Positions 5,597 to 7,702 of a DNA stretch of 7,702 nucleotides are shown piece after piece; position 1 is the first letter of the stretch; each line of letters opens with the position of its first letter. The notes beneath the pieces were generated by a model. It saw only the letters and a list, made by a program, of their open reading frames with translations, was not told the origin of the DNA and did not search any database. The position numbers and the translations under genes were made by a program. Origin of the DNA: Planctomycetes bacterium GWF2_50_10 (GTDB taxonomy: Bacteria > Planctomycetota > Phycisphaerae > Sedimentisphaerales > GWF2-50-10); assembly GCA_001824635.1 (NCBI GenBank), contig MHYB01000111.1, positions 1,505 to 9,206 of the forward strand, in the 5' to 3' direction.

Positions 5597-6441
5597 AAAT
5601 CCACAACTCCCGCCAGAAATCGCCTGGCGTTCTCATAAACCTGCTCTTTTAGCTTCTCTTCCCCTACACTCAGCAACTCCGCTACCCCTTTATATACAAG
5701 TGCCACATTCGCCGGTTCGTTTCGCAAAAACTTCTCCGAAACCACCTTGAAATACAACCTCTTCCCATCCGGCCCGATCAAATCCGGCGAATCCGTCTCC
5801 AGCATCAGCCTGTCCAACCTTACAACCGCCAGCGACTCTCTGCTGTGCCGATGCCTCTCATCCAGCATCGTCGCCGCGAAAGAAAAATACCCGCCCAATT
5901 CCGTCAACTCTTTTACAAGCTCCGCCGACCCCCCGTAAGCATGAAACAGCATCCGCCTGGGCCTGCGAATTTTCCCAAGCAGTTCGATCATCCTCCCCCA
6001 CGCCCTCACGCAATGTATCGTCGCCGGCAGATCCAGCCTCGCAGCTAATTCCATCTGCGAAATAAATACTTCATCCTGCTCCCCTTCATCCCCCGCCCCC
6101 TCGCGCCTGTCAAGCCCTATCTCCCCGATTCCGCACCTGTTGTGCCCAGCTATCTCCTCCAACTGCTCAAGCCAGTCCCCGCTCCGGCCCGCCATATACA
6201 TCGGGTGCACACCTAAAAACGGAACTATTTCCGTATATTCCTTCGCCAGCCCAAGCACCTCTCCCCAGTCCCGCTGACTTGTGGCATTACAGACAATAAG
6301 CCCCACGCCCTGCTCTCTGGCCCGGCTCATCACCTCCCCCAACTCACCCCCATAATTCGCATCATGAAGGTGCACATGCATATCAACCATTTCCATATTC
6401 CGCATTATATCCTTGACCATATTTTTTACCACTTTGCTCAT
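5593..6441 (-). CDS. tatD: TatD-family metal-dependent hydrolase (putative DNase/deacylase)
   Basis: Up to 282 residues. TatD proteins are cytoplasmic TIM-barrel enzymes with two metals, reported as 3'-5' exonucleases on DNA/RNA and in some cases as D-aminoacyl-tRNA deacylases. Metal and catalytic residues, numbered from 6441: HVH at 22-24, GVHP at 77-80, GEIGLD at 106-111 (E107), TIHCVRAW with H143, FHAYGG with H167, and ETDSP at 215-219 (D217). The coordinates give the longest ATG frame, but no ribosome binding site precedes it. The ATG at 6405 has AAGGA four bases upstream and gives the normal short N-terminus before the HxH motif, so it may be the true start. The gene overlaps tcdA by four bases (ATGA) and is divergent from archease. 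The coding strand is unusually G-rich (many Glu, Gly, Arg codons). The family is firm, the exact substrate and symbol are not. Confidence 0.9.
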   Translation of the reverse strand: MSKVVKNMVKDIMRNMEMVDMHVHLHDANYGGELGEVMSRAREQGVGLIVCNATSQRDWGEVLGLAKEYTEIVPFLGVHPMYMAGRSGDWLEQLEEIAGHNRCGIGEIGLDRREGAGDEGEQDEVFISQMELAARLDLPATIHCVRAWGRMIELLGKIRRPRRMLFHAYGGSAELVKELTELGGYFSFAATMLDERHRHSRESLAVVRLDRLMLETDSPDLIGPDGKRLYFKVVSEKFLRNEPANVALVYKGVAELLSVGEEKLKEQVYENARRFLAGVVDL

Positions 6442-6456
6442 AACATTTCGTAATCA

Positions 6457-6485
6457 TTGACTTTTCCACAGCTTTGCGCGATTGT
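6457..6485 (+). promoter_or_regulatory. Possible promoter of archease-rtcB, near-leaderless
   Basis: TTGACT (6457-6462) is a good -35 box; 17 bases on lies GATTGT (6480-6485), which matches only three -10 positions. Transcription would begin about at 6491-6493, on the archease ATG itself, which would explain why no ribosome binding site is present. The poor -10 keeps this at low confidence. Confidence 0.25.
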
Positions 6486-6510
6486 AGTGATATGTCAAGT
6501 GATTCACCAA
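6481..6510 (-). promoter_or_regulatory. Possible promoter for the tatD-tcdA block
   Basis: On the minus strand TTGGTG (6510-6505) and TACAAT (6486-6481) are separated by 18 bases. The -10 matches five of six consensus positions, the -35 three. A transcript would begin near 6474, 33 bases before the longest tatD start and 69 before the inner ATG. The boxes overlap the first codons of archease on the other strand, so the divergent transcripts would compete. Weak call. Confidence 0.28.
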
Positions 6511-6920
6511 GATGGGAGCATTTCGAGCACAAGGCCGATATGGGCATCCGCGGCATCGGTCAAACTGTCGAAGAAGCCTTCACACAGGCCGCCCTTGCCC
6601 TCACCGCAGTAATAACTAGCCCTGCAGAAATAGAACCGCTTGAGCAGGTCGATATCGAATGCGACGCCCCCGACCTCGAACTTTTGCTCCCCGATTTCCT
6701 CAACGCCATAATTTTCGAAATGGCCACGCGTTCAATGCTCTTTGGCAAATTTTCCGTAAAAATTTCGGACTCAACCCTTAAGGCTGTCCTTTTCGGCGAA
6801 CCCGCATCCGTCCTCAAGCACGCCCCTGCCGTCGAGATCAAAGGCGCAACCTACACCGCCCTTTCAGTCACTAAAAATGATTCCGGCCTCTGGACCGCAC
6901 AGTGTGTCGTCGACGTTTAG
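6492..6920 (+). CDS. Archease, RtcB-activating chaperone
   Basis: 142 residues from the ATG at 6492, the normal archease size of about 140; a TTG at 6474 in the same frame would add six residues without support. Archease helps the RNA ligase RtcB to be guanylylated and lets it turn over many times. Diagnostic segments: FEHKADMGIRGIG near residues 11-23 (the family's FEHTADIGI signature with its conserved Asp), TVEEAFTQAALALTAVIT next, DLELLLPDFLNAIIFEM in the middle (usual DLLVEWLNELLYLxE block), the EIKGATYTALSV strand, and the final WTAQCVVDV, whose terminal Asp is usually conserved as metal-binding. The TAG stop lies in the ribosome binding site of rtcB, which starts eight bases later, so the two are one transcription unit. 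No ribosome binding site precedes the ATG. Confidence 0.93.
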   Translation: MSSDSPRWEHFEHKADMGIRGIGQTVEEAFTQAALALTAVITSPAEIEPLEQVDIECDAPDLELLLPDFLNAIIFEMATRSMLFGKFSVKISDSTLKAVLFGEPASVLKHAPAVEIKGATYTALSVTKNDSGLWTAQCVVDV

Positions 6921-6925
6921 GAGAA
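6920..6925 (+). promoter_or_regulatory. Ribosome binding site of rtcB overlapping the archease stop codon
   Basis: The end of the archease stop codon TAG runs into GGAGAA, giving an AGGAG site (6919-6923) with five bases before the rtcB ATG at 6929. Ribosomes finishing archease are placed directly over the next start, which fits coupled synthesis of chaperone and ligase and fixes the rtcB start. Confidence 0.7.
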
Positions 6926-6928
6926 AAC

Positions 6929-7702
6929 ATGGATCTCAAAATGCTCAAACAAATTGACGCTTATAAATGGCAGATCGAACCCTTCGGCAACATGCTCGTC
7001 CCCGCCGTGATATTCGCCGACGAACAACTCCTCACCGCTATGGATCAGAAAGCTTTTGAGCAAATCACCAATGTCGCCGCCCTGCCCGGCATAGTCAAAG
7101 CCGCCTACGCCATGCCGGATGCCCACTGGGGCTATGGCTTCCCCATCGGCGGTGTCGCCGCGTTCGATCCCGATACAGGCGTCGTCAGCGCCGGCGGTGT
7201 CGGTTTCGACATTTCCTGTGGCGTACGCACCCTCATCACCTCACTCACAGCCGAGCAGATCGAAGCAAAAAAAGACATAATCGCCGAAGTCCTCGCCCAC
7301 AAGATCCCCGCCGGCGTCGGTTCCACCTCAAAATTCAAACTCACCCACAAGGAAATGGATGATGTCCTCACCGGCGGCGCAGCCTGGGCTATCGATAAAG
7401 GCTGGGGCCAGAAGGAAGACCTCGAACGCATCGAAGAACGCGGCGCCATCCGCGGCGCAGACCCAAAACACGTCTCCGACCAGGCCAAACAGCGCCAGCT
7501 AGACGAAGTCGGCACCCTCGGATCGGGCAACCACTACCTGGAAATTCAGCGCATCGACGAGATCTACGACGAAAAAGCCGCCCAGGCATTCGGCCTCCGA
7601 CTCGGCTACGTCGTCCTGAGCATCCATTGCGGCTCGCGAGGCCTCGGCCATCAGATTGGCACCGACTACCTCAAAAAAATGGTCATTGCCGCCCCAACCT
7701 TC
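6929..7702 (+). CDS. rtcB: RNA-splicing ligase RtcB, N-terminal part, 3' end outside window
   Basis: Open from ATG 6929 to the last base, 258 codons of a protein that is normally about 480. RtcB joins RNA 2',3'-cyclic phosphate or 3'-phosphate ends to 5'-OH ends using GTP and Mn2+, in tRNA splicing or RNA repair. Visible motifs: MPDAHWGYGFPIGGVAA at 62-78; SAGGVGFDISCGVR at 87-100 with metal ligands D94 and C97; DEVGTLGSGNHYLE at 192-205 with N201 and H202; and SIHCGSRGLGHQIG at 231-244 with H233. These sit one residue before the matching ligands known from the Pyrococcus enzyme (D95, C98, H203, H234). The guanylylated His and the last metal His lie beyond the edge. Codons end mostly in C. 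It follows archease by eight bases with AGGAG upstream; no RtcA or RtcR is in view. Confidence 0.96.
   Translation, partial: MDLKMLKQIDAYKWQIEPFGNMLVPAVIFADEQLLTAMDQKAFEQITNVAALPGIVKAAYAMPDAHWGYGFPIGGVAAFDPDTGVVSAGGVGFDISCGVRTLITSLTAEQIEAKKDIIAEVLAHKIPAGVGSTSKFKLTHKEMDDVLTGGAAWAIDKGWGQKEDLERIEERGAIRGADPKHVSDQAKQRQLDEVGTLGSGNHYLEIQRIDEIYDEKAAQAFGLRLGYVVLSIHCGSRGLGHQIGTDYLKKMVIAAPTF

Noticed and set aside
4884..5638. Plus-strand frames opposite tcdA and the end of tatD
   Set aside because: Pro/Ser/His-rich translations typical of the antisense of a G-rich gene; the minus-strand proteins carry complete catalytic motifs.
7132..7589. Long minus-strand frames opposite rtcB
   Set aside because: They are antisense to a clear RtcB reading frame; C-ending codons on the plus strand keep the opposite frames free of stops.

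Overview
The window is ordinary bacterial chromosome, most likely from a Gram-negative-type bacterium. A heptose epimerase of the LPS-core pathway points to an LPS-type envelope. Free-standing Hanks-type kinases, a TcdA/TatD pair, an archease-RtcB pair and occasional TTG starts would fit a planctomycete or related PVC bacterium. That placement is inference from gene content only and is not certain. No RNA gene, insertion sequence, CRISPR array or phage gene was seen.

Layout. (1) Bases 1-287, plus strand: the 3' end of a class I (AroF/KDPG-type) DAHP synthase gene, cut by the left edge. (2) 336-1310, minus strand: hldD, ADP-L-glycero-D-manno-heptose 6-epimerase, converging on the first gene and carrying its own candidate promoter. 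(3) 1311-1744: a 434-base stretch with no previously obvious gene. It holds the hldD promoter, a 31-codon minus-strand small ORF with a strong ribosome binding site and a consensus -10 box, and a rho-independent terminator that closes the next gene block. (4) 1745-6441, minus strand, five co-directional genes. In order of transcription they are tatD, tcdA (overlapping by an ATGA), then after a 92-base gap a free-standing Ser/Thr protein kinase, a PPP-like metallophosphoesterase whose start overlaps the kinase end, and a membrane glycosyltransferase of GT21/ceramide-glucosyltransferase type. (5) 6492-7702, plus strand, divergent from tatD: archease followed within 8 bases by rtcB, which is cut by the right edge.

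How the genes may work together. Archease and RtcB form the known RNA-ligase repair pair. TcdA (tRNA modification) and TatD (nuclease/deacylase family) are next door and give the right half an RNA/DNA-maintenance flavour. The kinase, phosphoesterase and glycosyltransferase look like one co-transcribed unit that ends at the terminator. The attractive but unproven reading is a writer/eraser pair controlling, or encoded with, synthesis of an envelope glycolipid, with hldD supplying heptose for the envelope nearby. The kinase-phosphoesterase overlap and the small ORF are the two things most worth a second look.
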